This document shows, one piece after another, positions 25,364 to 33,904 of a stretch of 64,000 nt of DNA. Made by a program: the position numbers and the translations under genes. The DNA is from Chloroflexota bacterium (GTDB lineage: Bacteria; Chloroflexota; Limnocylindria; Limnocylindrales; CSP1-4): the NCBI GenBank assembly GCA_019637815.1, contig JAHBUZ010000005.1:1-64000 (forward strand). The letters run 5' to 3'. The first letter of the stretch is position 1. Each line of letters begins with the position of its first letter. Below the pieces are notes generated by a model. That model was not told where the DNA came from. It was given only the letters and a program-made list of their open reading frames with translations, and made no database searches.

Positions 25364-25991
25364 GCGTCATCCCGAGCAGTCCGGCACCGAGCGCCAGCGG
25401 CCACACGGGCACCGGCGCTGAGGGTGGAGCCACCGACATCGAGGCGGTCGGCGGCAGCTCCAGGCGCACCAGCCGGACGATCTCGGACAGGCGCGTCGCA
25501 CGCATCGCCGCGCGTGGATAGCCGGGGCCCAAATTACGGCGGTCGAACGGCCACTGTCGCTCGACATGTCTCCAGAGAAGTGTCCGGCCGATGCTGAACG
25601 TTCCCCGTTCGTGGATCCGTCCGACAAGGGGATGCAGCTCCGGCGTGCTGAACAGCAACACATCACCCCGACGCATGGACTGGAAGCCCAGATAGCTGCA
25701 GCTGGGCTGGATGCTGAGCACGAGACGTCCTGGCACGTCGCCGCGGATCACCCGGTCGACCCGCAGCCAGAGCCGATGATCCGGGCGTTGGAGGTCGAGG
25801 TCCTGATCGACTGCCTCCACCTCTGCCACGAACGCTGTGCCCAGGTAGTCCGAGAGGCGACTCGACGGAGGCTCCATACCACAGTCCGCCGATGCCCTGG
25901 CCACGGGCATGAGGATGAGGAGGCCGACGATCACCGTCACCGGTAGCAGGCGGACCGCAACGATACCCACCGCCCGACGCAGGACGCTCAT
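25281..25991 (-). CDS. Secreted, C-terminally anchored protein with NTR/TIMP-like domain
   Basis: The 236-residue protein has a signal peptide (about 8-34, ending RASA), a domain at 35-130 and a C-terminal membrane segment at about 193-212 followed by Arg-rich residues. The middle part (AFVAEVEAVDQD, LWLRVDRVIRGDVPGRLVL, CSYLGF, GDVLLF) resembles bacterial netrin/TIMP-like OB folds found on cell surfaces. No ribosome site or -10 box is obvious at the ATG. The last 83 bases overlap the convergent gene at 24236-25363. The function is unknown. Confidence 0.68.
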   Translation of the reverse strand: MSVLRRAVGIVAVRLLPVTVIVGLLILMPVARASADCGMEPPSSRLSDYLGTAFVAEVEAVDQDLDLQRPDHRLWLRVDRVIRGDVPGRLVLSIQPSCSYLGFQSMRRGDVLLFSTPELHPLVGRIHERGTFSIGRTLLWRHVERQWPFDRRNLGPGYPRAAMRATRLSEIVRLVRLELPPTASMSVAPPSAPVPVWPLALGAGLLGMTLSGRRLQVRRRDRTTRRPPPGTTGRRW

Positions 25992-26143
25992 GAGGTCGAT
26001 GACGCGCGACCCACGTTGGTGTCACAAGCGCGTGGATGTGCCCGGGGCCGATGCGGAGGCCACCGACGACATCGTCGACACGGCGGGCTCCCGGGCGACC
26101 TCCCGGCCACTCTCAGTGATCCGACCACTTCCGTGCGTGTGGC

Positions 26144-29100
26144 ATGATCGAGCGGGCGGTCACGACGGACTCCCAGACCGTCCGGAGCCCGCGTCCGCGT
26201 CACCTGGTGCGTCAGAGGGGGCGAGCCGGATTGAGAGGCAGGGATCCACGCCCGTTGGTGGCTCGGTCGCGCCTGATCGCCCTGGTCGGCGATGCACCGG
26301 TCGTGCTGCTGGAGGCACCCGGTGGGTTCGGCAAGTCCACCCTCACCCACCAGCTGGCGTCGAGTCTCGATCTGCCGCTGGTCCGAGCGGTCCTGGTGCC
26401 GTCCACGGACCTCACGACACTCCTCACGGGCCTGCGGCTCGCCGCCAGGCGTGCCGGGCTGCCGATCCTCGCGGAGGCCATCGATCCGGAGGATGCCGCC
26501 GCATCCCTTGACGATCTCGGCGCGCGTCTCGCTGCGGGGGATGGTGCCATCCTCGCGGTCGATGACGTCCACCTCGCCGATCCCGACGCGGTCGTCTGGC
26601 TGGCCGACCTCGCGGAGCGTCTGCCACCGGGCGCGCGCCTGGTCGTGGCGGGTCGACGACTCGGTCGCGAGCTCGCGGATCTCACGGATCGGGTCGGCGC
26701 GGTGGTCCTGGGTCCGGACACGCTCCGGCTGGACCGGGACGAAGCAGCGCACATGCTCGGTCTGGACGCCGGGACGGCCGGCGATGGGCGCCGCGTCGAT
26801 GACGCGCTCCTGGCGTCCAGTGGCTGGCCAGCCGCCGTCGCGCTGATGGCACTGGGCATGTCCGTCGATCGGCCCGCCGCCGTCCACGATCCCCGATCGG
26901 TGCTGCGAGCGCTCGTGGCGGACATGCTGGCCACGGCACCCGTCCGCGATCGACAGCTCATCGCCGAGGTCGCGCATCTGCCCCTGCTCTCGAGCACGGT
27001 CGCGTCCACCGTGGGTGGCGAAGGCGCGCTGGACCGGTTGCTGGACGCCGGCCTGCCAATCCGGTTCCGGCCCGATGGCTGGGGTGAGATCCCCGATCCC
27101 ATCCGGGAGCTGATCCCGCCGATCCCGCTCGATCGTGACCGGGAACGGGCCGTGGCCACGATCTACGCCGATCACGGCGAGCTGCTGGAGGCGGTCACGC
27201 TGCTGCATGCGGCAGGCGATACGGACGGCATCGCGGTCCTCCTCGAGACCGGCCAGCGGGAGACCCTGCTGAGCACCGGCCTCGTTGCGCTCGAGGGGAT
27301 CGTGGCCGCGCTCCCCGACGAGGTGCTCGTCGCCCATCCGGGCCTGATCGTCCGTCTCGTGCGTGCCGCGGAGCGACATGCCCGGATCCGCGCGGCGTGG
27401 ATGGCACGCGCCCAACGACTCCTGGATGGCGGGGCGGTGGGCGACGGCACGACGGACCAGCGCGCGACCGCGCTGGCGCTGGACGCGGAGCGGGCCATCG
27501 ACCTCGGGCGCGCCGGCGATCTGGATGGAGGTGCCGCGCTCGCGGACACCGTCATCGCCGCGACCGGTCCGGACGATCCCGCGACCCTGGGACGGGCCCA
27601 CTCGATCCGCGGCCTGCTCCGGCTCCTGGCCGACCCCTCGAGCACGATGGACGATTCGGCCGCCGAGCTGGAGACGGCGATCGGGCTCCTGCACGCCGCC
27701 GGTGAACGAGCGTGGGAGGCAGACACGTGGCAGGCGCTCGGCGTCGGCTGCTGGTTCGCGCGGGGTGCCCACGATGCCGCCATCGACAGTCTCGAGCGTG
27801 CGCTCGCGCTGCGGCCGGCGGGCGACCCCTCCCGGGCGGCGACCCTCACCTTCCTTGCGGAGGTGTATACCCATCGTGGTCGACTGGATGACGCGGAGGC
27901 GGCCATCCGCGAGGCGGAGGCCATCGCGCGGCGGACCGGCGACCACCGCGGCACCGCGTACGCGGCATGGTCGCGGGCTCGGCTCTCCGCCGAGCGTCGG
28001 GACCGGGCGGGCGTGCGGTCGGCGCTCGAGACCATGGAGTCGCACCCGGACGGCTGGTTCGATGGGCTTGCCGGCACCGAGGCGCTGGGTGACGCGGCCG
28101 ACATGCTCGCGCTCGTGGGGGACCTGGAGCGAGCCTGGGCGTATCTCGCGCGGACCGAGGAGCGGGCGGAGGGGTCGGCGCGACCCGACGCGGCGCTCAT
28201 CGCACGATGTCGCCTGGAGACGCTCGATCGCGACCCCGCCACGGCCCTCGCCACGCTCGACCGACTCGAGGCGAGCGCGTTCAGCGACCTGCGTGACCGG
28301 TGGCTGCTGTGGCTGGAGCGTGCCGCGTGCCACGCTCGCCTGGGCGACCGGGCGACGGCCGACGAGTACCTGGCCCAGGCGCGGCAGGCCGTGGCGGCGC
28401 AGGGTGACTCCGAACGCATCGAGCGCCGGGAGCCGGAGCTGCTGGCCATCGCGGCGCCGGGCGTCGAGACGTCCGCGGTCCCGGCGGAGACGATCATCGT
28501 GCTCCTCGGTCGGTTCGCCGTGGAGCGGGGCGGGCTGGATGCCAGCCCGCCGGCAGGTCGGCCCGCGTCCCTGGTGAAGCTGCTGGCCGTGCGTCGGACC
28601 GTCACCCTCGATGAGGCGATCGAGATCCTCTGGCCGGACTCCGACGAGGACGATGGGCGGGCACGACTGCGGAACCTGCTCAATCGGATCAGGTCCGCGT
28701 CGGGTGACGTGATCCAGCGCCGCGAAGGTGCCCTGGTCCTCGCGCCAGGGGTGATCGTGGATGCCCGGCGGTTCGAGCACGAAGCGGGTGTCGCGCTCTC
28801 GGCCGCCGCCGGCGATCGCGTCGGTCTGGCACGCGCAGCACTCACGCGAGCGACGGGCGAGCTGCTGCCGACCGACCACGACGCGGAGTGGGCGACCGCG
28901 CTCCGCGAGCGACTGACACGACTGCACCTGGCGCTCCTGGACCTCGTCGCCGGTGATGCCGTCGAGCGTGGCGACCTGGACGATGCGGCGCGCGTCCTGG
29001 ATGTCGCGATCGGTGTGGACCCGTACGAGGAGGACCGATACGTGCGGCTGGGGCGGGTCCTGGTCCGACAGGGTCGGACACAGGCCGCCCGACGGGTCGC

Positions 29101-29194
29101 GCAGCGAGGCATGGATGCCTGTGCGGAGCTGGACGTGGAGCCCGGTGACGAGCTGCTGGCGCTCATCGCGGAGTTGGAGCGCCAGGCGGCCTGA
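26144..29194 (+). CDS. Large STAND-type ATPase regulator with TPR region and C-terminal BTAD domain
   Basis: The 1016-residue protein begins with an AAA/STAND nucleotide-binding domain: Walker A APGGFGKST at 58-66 and a Walker B ILAVDDVH near 136. A MalT-like helical and TPR array follows (about 370-760). A winged-helix-like segment (RPASLVKLLAVRRTVTLDE, near 806) leads into a bacterial transcriptional activator domain (BTAD, 870-1016). The C-terminus is of SARP type rather than the LuxR HTH of MalT. It is probably a ligand-gated transcription activator; the signal and targets are unknown. It stands alone on the plus strand. Confidence 0.85.
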   Translation: MIERAVTTDSQTVRSPRPRHLVRQRGRAGLRGRDPRPLVARSRLIALVGDAPVVLLEAPGGFGKSTLTHQLASSLDLPLVRAVLVPSTDLTTLLTGLRLAARRAGLPILAEAIDPEDAAASLDDLGARLAAGDGAILAVDDVHLADPDAVVWLADLAERLPPGARLVVAGRRLGRELADLTDRVGAVVLGPDTLRLDRDEAAHMLGLDAGTAGDGRRVDDALLASSGWPAAVALMALGMSVDRPAAVHDPRSVLRALVADMLATAPVRDRQLIAEVAHLPLLSSTVASTVGGEGALDRLLDAGLPIRFRPDGWGEIPDPIRELIPPIPLDRDRERAVATIYADHGELLEAVTLLHAAGDTDGIAVLLETGQRETLLSTGLVALEGIVAALPDEVLVAHPGLIVRLVRAAERHARIRAAWMARAQRLLDGGAVGDGTTDQRATALALDAERAIDLGRAGDLDGGAALADTVIAATGPDDPATLGRAHSIRGLLRLLADPSSTMDDSAAELETAIGLLHAAGERAWEADTWQALGVGCWFARGAHDAAIDSLERALALRPAGDPSRAATLTFLAEVYTHRGRLDDAEAAIREAEAIARRTGDHRGTAYAAWSRARLSAERRDRAGVRSALETMESHPDGWFDGLAGTEALGDAADMLALVGDLERAWAYLARTEERAEGSARPDAALIARCRLETLDRDPATALATLDRLEASAFSDLRDRWLLWLERAACHARLGDRATADEYLAQARQAVAAQGDSERIERREPELLAIAAPGVETSAVPAETIIVLLGRFAVERGGLDASPPAGRPASLVKLLAVRRTVTLDEAIEILWPDSDEDDGRARLRNLLNRIRSASGDVIQRREGALVLAPGVIVDARRFEHEAGVALSAAAGDRVGLARAALTRATGELLPTDHDAEWATALRERLTRLHLALLDLVAGDAVERGDLDDAARVLDVAIGVDPYEEDRYVRLGRVLVRQGRTQAARRVAQRGMDACAELDVEPGDELLALIAELERQAA

Positions 29195-29234
29195 CCGGGT
29201 GCGACGGACCCGCTCAGCTGCGCGGCGTGCTGAC

Positions 29235-29360
29235 TCATCTCCGCGTGGGTCGCGCGATACGCATCACCAGCGGGTGGTGGTAGTAGCTGTCCGACCAGGT
29301 CCCGACGAGATAGATGTACCGCCCGGACATGATCGCGAGCTCCGGGTCCGCCGCCGACCG
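29235..29360 (-). pseudogene. C-terminal relic of a propeller protein
   Basis: The minus-strand reading contains SGRYIYLVGTWSDSYYHHP then LVMRIARP and a stop. This matches the end of the intact propeller protein just upstream (SGGYVYVGGYAWTSPNRP, LVVRVKKP). No matching sequence precedes it, so only the last 40 or so codons of a second copy survive. Confidence 0.65.
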
Positions 29361-29536
29361 CAGGCCGACGGGCGGTCGACCCTCGGGTGGCGCTCGTCGA
29401 TCGCGGCGATCCTCCACGGACTGTCGCTCCTTCGGGATGGCGGAGTCGATCGCGGACACCCGATGGCCGCCACCACCGGGCCAGTCAGCCGTCCGGCCCG
29501 ACACCCCGGACCGGACGGCCTTCCCCTGATGGGGGA

Positions 29537-30646
29537 TCAGGGCTTCTTCACCCGCACGACCAACGGCCGATTGGGGCTGGTCCAGGCATAGCCACCGACG
29601 TACACGTACCCGCCCGACGCCAGGGCGAAGCTCGGTGAATCCGTCTCCTTGGTCCCCGCCTTCACGGACCCCTTGACCTTCCCGTTCGCGTCCATGCGGG
29701 TCACGATGATCTGCGATCGCTTGGCGTCGCTGACCCACTTGCTGGTCGCGGTGAAGGTGTTGGCACCCGCGACCGTGACCGACAACGCGCTGCCACCGAC
29801 GTTCGGCGCGCGCTTGCTCCACTTCTGGGTGCCACTCAAGGTGTATCGCCGCACGTATGCGTCACAGCATCCCTCGTTGTAGCCCACGGAGATGCCTTTG
29901 GCGTTGACGGCCAGGTTGCCGGTCACCAGGTACGCCCCACCACCCGGCGTGCCGGGCAGCTGCTTCATCCACTGCACCGTCCCATCGGTGCGGAGCCGGA
30001 ACAGCCGACCCGAGACGTCCAGCATGTACGCCGAGCCAGCGTGCACGACCAGGTCGCTCAGCCAGCTGGCAGGCTTCTTGGAGCCTGACAGCGTCCACGT
30101 GCTCGAGGCCGCGCCGTTCGACTTCTTGAACCGCCGGATGGTCGAGTTCCCGGTCGCGGCATCCCGCTGAGCGACCAGGAGCATGTTCCCTGACAGGGCG
30201 ACGGGGCCGCCGCTCAGGCTCAGGTCATCGTCGTACCACGTCTTCAGCCAGCCCAGCTTGCCGTCCTTCTTGACGTGCTGGAGGCGATACGGATAGCCCT
30301 TGTCCCCGTCCCGTGTCGTGCTCCAGGACATCACGTAGGCGTTGCCGGAGGCGTCCGAGGCGAGGCCGGTGATGTAGACGCCCCCCGTCCCCAGGGTCAC
30401 CTTCCAGGACACCTTCCCGTCCGACTTGTAGCGATACAGGACGGCGGTGGCCCCGGAGTTCGTGGGGCTCGTGGCGACGTACACGCCGTTGCCGGGCGCG
30501 GGCGCCATCCGCTGGACCTCACCCGGGGTCGTCAGCAGCTTGGTCCATGTGGACGCGGCCTCCGCCGGGAGCCCCGCGAGCATCACGAGCGTCAGCGCAA
30601 GGACGAACACCCGCGACATCGCGGATGCTCGCATCGACCGGGACAT
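29537..30646 (-). CDS. Secreted PQQ-like beta-propeller protein
   Basis: The 369-residue protein has a signal peptide (cleavage near residue 31, after AEAA). The rest consists of repeated beta-blades with patterns such as YRYKSDGKVSWKVTLG, RLFRLRTDGTVQWMKQLPG and RRYTLSGTQKWSKRAP, typical of PQQ-like or SBBP propellers. AAGGAG lies 4-5 bases before the ATG at 30646. It probably acts outside the cell as a binding or scaffold protein; no catalytic residues are evident. A truncated relative lies downstream. Confidence 0.8.
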   Translation of the reverse strand: MSRSMRASAMSRVFVLALTLVMLAGLPAEAASTWTKLLTTPGEVQRMAPAPGNGVYVATSPTNSGATAVLYRYKSDGKVSWKVTLGTGGVYITGLASDASGNAYVMSWSTTRDGDKGYPYRLQHVKKDGKLGWLKTWYDDDLSLSGGPVALSGNMLLVAQRDAATGNSTIRRFKKSNGAASSTWTLSGSKKPASWLSDLVVHAGSAYMLDVSGRLFRLRTDGTVQWMKQLPGTPGGGAYLVTGNLAVNAKGISVGYNEGCCDAYVRRYTLSGTQKWSKRAPNVGGSALSVTVAGANTFTATSKWVSDAKRSQIIVTRMDANGKVKGSVKAGTKETDSPSFALASGGYVYVGGYAWTSPNRPLVVRVKKP

Positions 30647-30836
30647 GCATCTCCTTCGCCCGCAGGCACTGCCGGATCCGGGAGCACCGTCCGGGGCCCC
30701 GTCGATGGCCATCCTCCGGATGACCGTCCAACGAACGTCCAACGGGACGGCGCGATGACGGCGCGGAACCAGACAGGTCCTGACAGGATCGGCCGGCATG
30801 CTCGGGCCATCGTCGTCCGAGCCGGAGGCCCATCCG

Positions 30837-31235
30837 ATGCCCCTCGTCCACCTGAACCCCTCGACGCTCCATGTGAACCCGGCCTTCAGCCAGGGCGTGC
30901 TCATCCAGTCGCCCGGCGCCCTGCTCGTGGTCGGTGGCCAGAACGGCACGGACGCGACGGGTGCCATCGTGCCTGGCGGGCTTCGCGAGCAGACGGTGCA
31001 GGCGCTGCGCAACGTGCTCACGGTGCTCGCGGACGCCGGCTGCACCCAGGAGCACGTCGCGAAGCTGACCATCCATCTCGTGGCGCCCGCGGATATCCGG
31101 GCCGGGTTCGCCGCCGCGCAGGAGGTCTGGGGCCCACACCCTGCGGCGATCACGGTGCTCCAGGTCGCCGCGCTGGGCCGCCCGGAGGCCCTCGTGGAGA
31201 TCGATGCCCTCGCCCAGGTCCCGGCCGGCGGATGA
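30837..31235 (+). CDS. RidA family protein
   Basis: The 132-residue protein has the YjgF/YER057c/UK114 fold and usual length. It shows FSQGVLIQSPGALLVVGGQNG, VQALRNVLTVLADAG and VWGPHPAAITVLQVAAL. RidA proteins hydrolyse reactive enamines and imines. The arginine that marks true imine deaminases is not seen in the usual RxC/RxE context, so the subgroup is uncertain. It stands alone, 190 bases from the divergent propeller gene. Confidence 0.85.
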   Translation: MPLVHLNPSTLHVNPAFSQGVLIQSPGALLVVGGQNGTDATGAIVPGGLREQTVQALRNVLTVLADAGCTQEHVAKLTIHLVAPADIRAGFAAAQEVWGPHPAAITVLQVAALGRPEALVEIDALAQVPAGG

Positions 31236-31268
31236 TCAAGCCCGCCCGGACGTCGAGATGCCCGATGC

Positions 31269-31856
31269 TCAGATCGGCTCGCGTCCTGGCTCCGGCCAGC
31301 AGGCCGCGATGGGTGTCGGCAGGCCGTCGATGCTGACGACGTTGTGCTCCCGTCGATACTCGTCCAGCCGGTCATCTCCGCGGTTGCGCGCCCACCGGTC
31401 GAGCGTGTCGCGTTCCTCCACCAGGTCCATCCGGGGTACCGCGTAGCCACAGCTCGTCTGGACGCGGTGGATGTCCGCCACGATGACCTGCCGCACCCCC
31501 ACGTGGTGCTCGGGGAAGTGGCGGCGTAGCTCGTCCCACTCGGCATCGGCGGGCAGGACGGTCCGCCCGGCGCCGAACAGCCGCAGGATCCGAGGTGGTC
31601 CATCGAACGCACAGAACATCAACGTGACACGCCCGTTCTCTGCGAGATGCGCGGAGGTCTCGTTGCCGCTGCCCGTGAGATCCAGGTACGCCACCCTGCG
31701 GGGTGACAGCACCCGCAACGTATCGAGACCCTTGGGCGAGACGTTCACGTGGCCGTCCGCGGACAACGGCGCCGATGCGACGAAGAACAACGACTGACGC
31801 CCGATGAAGGCGGCAAGTGCCGGCGTGATCGAGTCGTGGACGTCAGCCATGGTCAC
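31269..31856 (-). CDS. Pyridoxamine 5'-phosphate oxidase-fold flavoprotein
   Basis: The 195-residue protein has the split-barrel flavin fold: FIGRQSLFFVASAPLSADGHVNVSPKG, YLDLTGSGNETSAHLAENGRVTLMF and RILRLFGAGRTV. Members with this length reduce or bind FMN, F420 or haem; PNP oxidase activity is not implied. A CGYAVP motif follows near residue 137. A GTG at 31856 or ATG at 31850 could be the start. It converges on ridA. Confidence 0.82.
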   Translation of the reverse strand: MTMADVHDSITPALAAFIGRQSLFFVASAPLSADGHVNVSPKGLDTLRVLSPRRVAYLDLTGSGNETSAHLAENGRVTLMFCAFDGPPRILRLFGAGRTVLPADAEWDELRRHFPEHHVGVRQVIVADIHRVQTSCGYAVPRMDLVEERDTLDRWARNRGDDRLDEYRREHNVVSIDGLPTPIAACWPEPGREPI

Positions 31857-31932
31857 GCCCTGCCGCAGGGCTTCCGTGCCGGCTCGCGGTGACGCGCGAC
31901 GAACAGCATCCGGCGATGATCCTCATATCACT

Positions 31933-31948
31933 CATAGAGCACTATGAT
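31933..31948 (+). promoter_or_regulatory. Palindrome CATAG/CTATG overlapping a TATGAT -10 box (locus b)
   Basis: The arms CATAG and CTATG are separated by AGCA (31933-31946). The second arm overlaps TATGAT (31943-31948), which lies 7 bases before the ATG at 31956. This is a likely self-repressed, leaderless toxin-antitoxin promoter. Confidence 0.7.
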
Positions 31949-31955
31949 AGTCACC

Positions 31956-32270
31956 ATGAAGACGGTGTCCGCGCTCGAGGTCCGCAAGCGGTTCGGGGCG
32001 ATCTTGGATGAGGCCGCCGGTGGCGAGCAGATCGTCATCGAGCGTGCTGGTCAGCCGATCGCTGCGCTCGTGCCGCTGGCGGACCTGGAGCGGATGTCCC
32101 CGGACGCGCGACGACGGGTCCGGCTGGACGCGATCGCGGAGATCAAGCGGCTGGCCCATGAGTATCCCATCGACATCCCGGACCCGGCCGCGCTCATCCG
32201 GCAGATGCGAGAGGAACGAGACCAGCAGATCGCGGACAACATCCGTCGCGACCGGGAGCGCGGACGATGA
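31956..32270 (+). CDS. vapB: Phd/YefM-family antitoxin (locus b)
   Basis: The 104-residue antitoxin has the Phd fold (KTVSALEVRKRFGAILDEAA, IVIERAGQPIAALVPL) and a long charged C-terminal tail for toxin binding. The ATG at 31956 is preferred to 31944 because the latter lies inside the -10 box and palindrome. It overlaps the toxin start by four bases (ATGA). Confidence 0.87.
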   Translation: MKTVSALEVRKRFGAILDEAAGGEQIVIERAGQPIAALVPLADLERMSPDARRRVRLDAIAEIKRLAHEYPIDIPDPAALIRQMREERDQQIADNIRRDRERGR

Positions 32271-32683
32271 GTCTGACATCCATGCCCAGTGCGATCGTCG
32301 TGGATGCATCGGTCACCATCCGATTCCTCACGGACGAGGGACCTTGGCCGCAGCGATGGGTGACCTGGGCCGAGCAGGGTGCGATGCTCCTGGCGCCCGT
32401 CCACTTCCGCACGGAGGTCGCGAACGGACTGCTGCGGGGTACGGCCCTGGCGAGCACCGAAGTGCCGGGCAAGCTCCGGAACATGTTCCGGAGCGGGGTC
32501 GATGTCGTCGACCGAGGCTGGCACGGGCTCCTCGACGCCGTCGAGCTCGCGCAGCGACATCGGCTGACGGTGTATGACGCGCTGTATCTCCACCTCGCGC
32601 TGGACATCGACGCGCCCCTGGCCACGCTGGATCGGGCACTCGCCACGGCCGCCCGCGCGGAAGGCGTCGAGGTCATCGACTGA
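32267..32683 (+). CDS. vapC: PIN-domain toxin (locus b)
   Basis: The 138-residue PIN ribonuclease has acidic residues in IVVDASVTI, FRTEVANGL, TVYDALYLHLA and LATLDRAL, the expected four sites. It is translationally coupled to the Phd-type antitoxin by ATGA. Confidence 0.88.
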   Translation: MSLTSMPSAIVVDASVTIRFLTDEGPWPQRWVTWAEQGAMLLAPVHFRTEVANGLLRGTALASTEVPGKLRNMFRSGVDVVDRGWHGLLDAVELAQRHRLTVYDALYLHLALDIDAPLATLDRALATAARAEGVEVID

Positions 32684-32742
32684 CCAGGCCAGGATCGCCC
32701 GGGACCGCTCCCGTGTGCGGTCGTCGGCCCGCGGCCGGCGGA

Positions 32743-33804
32743 TCAGCCCTCGGGCGCCTCGAGGTCCTGGGCATACGCGGGGAATCGGAATCGCTGGTCG
32801 CGCGTCAGCACGCCACCATGGCCCAGCCGCGCGATGGTCGCCCGCGTCGGTGGCGCGCCCGCCAGCAGCCAGGGGATGAGCAGATCCGCCGCGGTCGCCC
32901 GCGAATAGGCGCCGCACGTCGGCAGACCCAGGACGGTCGCACGGCCGATCCGGGCCATCCAGAGCATGGAGCCCGGATGCGCGGGCACGCCCTGCCGGAT
33001 GACCCGGCCACCGAGCGCGTCGATGGCGAGGAACGTGGCATCCAGCGGATCCGTGCTCGCGGATCCGGCCATGAGCACGAGCCGCGCCGGCTCCGGACCG
33101 CGCACCACGGACGCGAGCGCGGCGCGCACGGCATCCACGTCATCCGCCACGTAGTGGATCGGCCCGACCACGGAGCCGAGGCCCTCCACGCGGAGCCGCA
33201 TCGTGGTCTCGAACCGCTCCCGGGCCGCGGCGCGGAGCGCCTCCTTGACCACGACCCCCACGACGACCCGCTGATACCCGTCCACCCGGACCACGCCCCG
33301 CTCCCCTGCCTGTCGCTCGGCGGCCGTGATCACCGCCGCGGGCAGGACGTGCGGCGCGACCTTGACGCTGGCCACGACATCGCCGGCCTGGATCACCTGG
33401 CCGTCCAGCCGCGTGAAGACCTCCACCTGGTCCAGTCGATCGACCCGCTCGAGCGCACCGACCCGCACCCGGAGCACGCCGTCGTGACTCGCCAACAGGT
33501 CGACCCGGCTCTCGGCGGGGCCATGCAGCGTCACCCCCGATCCGGCCACTGCGTTCGCGAGCCGGCGCGCGGCCTGGTCCTCGTGGAGATCATCGGCGCC
33601 CGGCAGGAGGAGGGTGATGGGTCGTCGGTCGCCATCGTCGGGACCGTGCTCGACCAGACGTCGGATCTCGCTCCTCGTGAGTCGACGGCCCTTGCGCCAT
33701 CGGTCGCCATCGACCACCAGGTCGCGCGTGAGGACCGCACCATCGAGCCCGTCCGCCTCGCCTGGCTCCAGCGGGCTGCCGGGGGTGATGCGCCTCGTGT
33801 CCAT
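32743..33804 (-). CDS. MoCF-domain molybdopterin-binding protein
   Basis: The roughly 353-residue protein has a C-terminal MoaB/Mog-like domain (LVLMAGSASTDPLDATFLAI, GGRVIRQGVPAHPGSMLW, ATVLGLPTCGAYS). The N-terminal part resembles the long molybdopterin-binding protein found near CO/xanthine dehydrogenases in place of MoeA/MogA. It probably handles molybdopterin cofactor for the hydroxylase at 35.9-39.7 kb. The start is uncertain: 33804 (CACACT, 6 bases upstream) or 33819. It is divergent from the membrane protein gene at 33905. Confidence 0.8.
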   Translation of the reverse strand: MDTRRITPGSPLEPGEADGLDGAVLTRDLVVDGDRWRKGRRLTRSEIRRLVEHGPDDGDRRPITLLLPGADDLHEDQAARRLANAVAGSGVTLHGPAESRVDLLASHDGVLRVRVGALERVDRLDQVEVFTRLDGQVIQAGDVVASVKVAPHVLPAAVITAAERQAGERGVVRVDGYQRVVVGVVVKEALRAAARERFETTMRLRVEGLGSVVGPIHYVADDVDAVRAALASVVRGPEPARLVLMAGSASTDPLDATFLAIDALGGRVIRQGVPAHPGSMLWMARIGRATVLGLPTCGAYSRATAADLLIPWLLAGAPPTRATIARLGHGGVLTRDQRFRFPAYAQDLEAPEG

Positions 33805-33891
33805 CCGTCCAGTGTGCATCGACGCCGCCTCGTCTCGTGGGGCGACATGACAGGCTCGCGGCTTCGCCGTCCGAGGGCGGTGGGCAGGATG

Positions 33892-33897
33892 TAGCAT
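33892..33897 (+). promoter_or_regulatory. -10 box (TAGCAT), leaderless
   Basis: TAGCAT is followed by 7 bases and then the ATG at 33905. No ribosome site is present. Confidence 0.55.
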
Positions 33898-33904
33898 CCC
33901 GCCG

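Noticed and set aside
25988..28927. A 979-codon open frame antisense to the BTAD regulator gene
   Set aside because: It has no recognisable domain and a biased Arg/Gly composition typical of antisense frames in GC-rich DNA. The sense strand has clear domains.
31944..31956. An upstream ATG start for the locus b antitoxin at 31944
   Set aside because: It lies inside the -10 box and palindrome; the ATG at 31956 fits the leaderless spacing.
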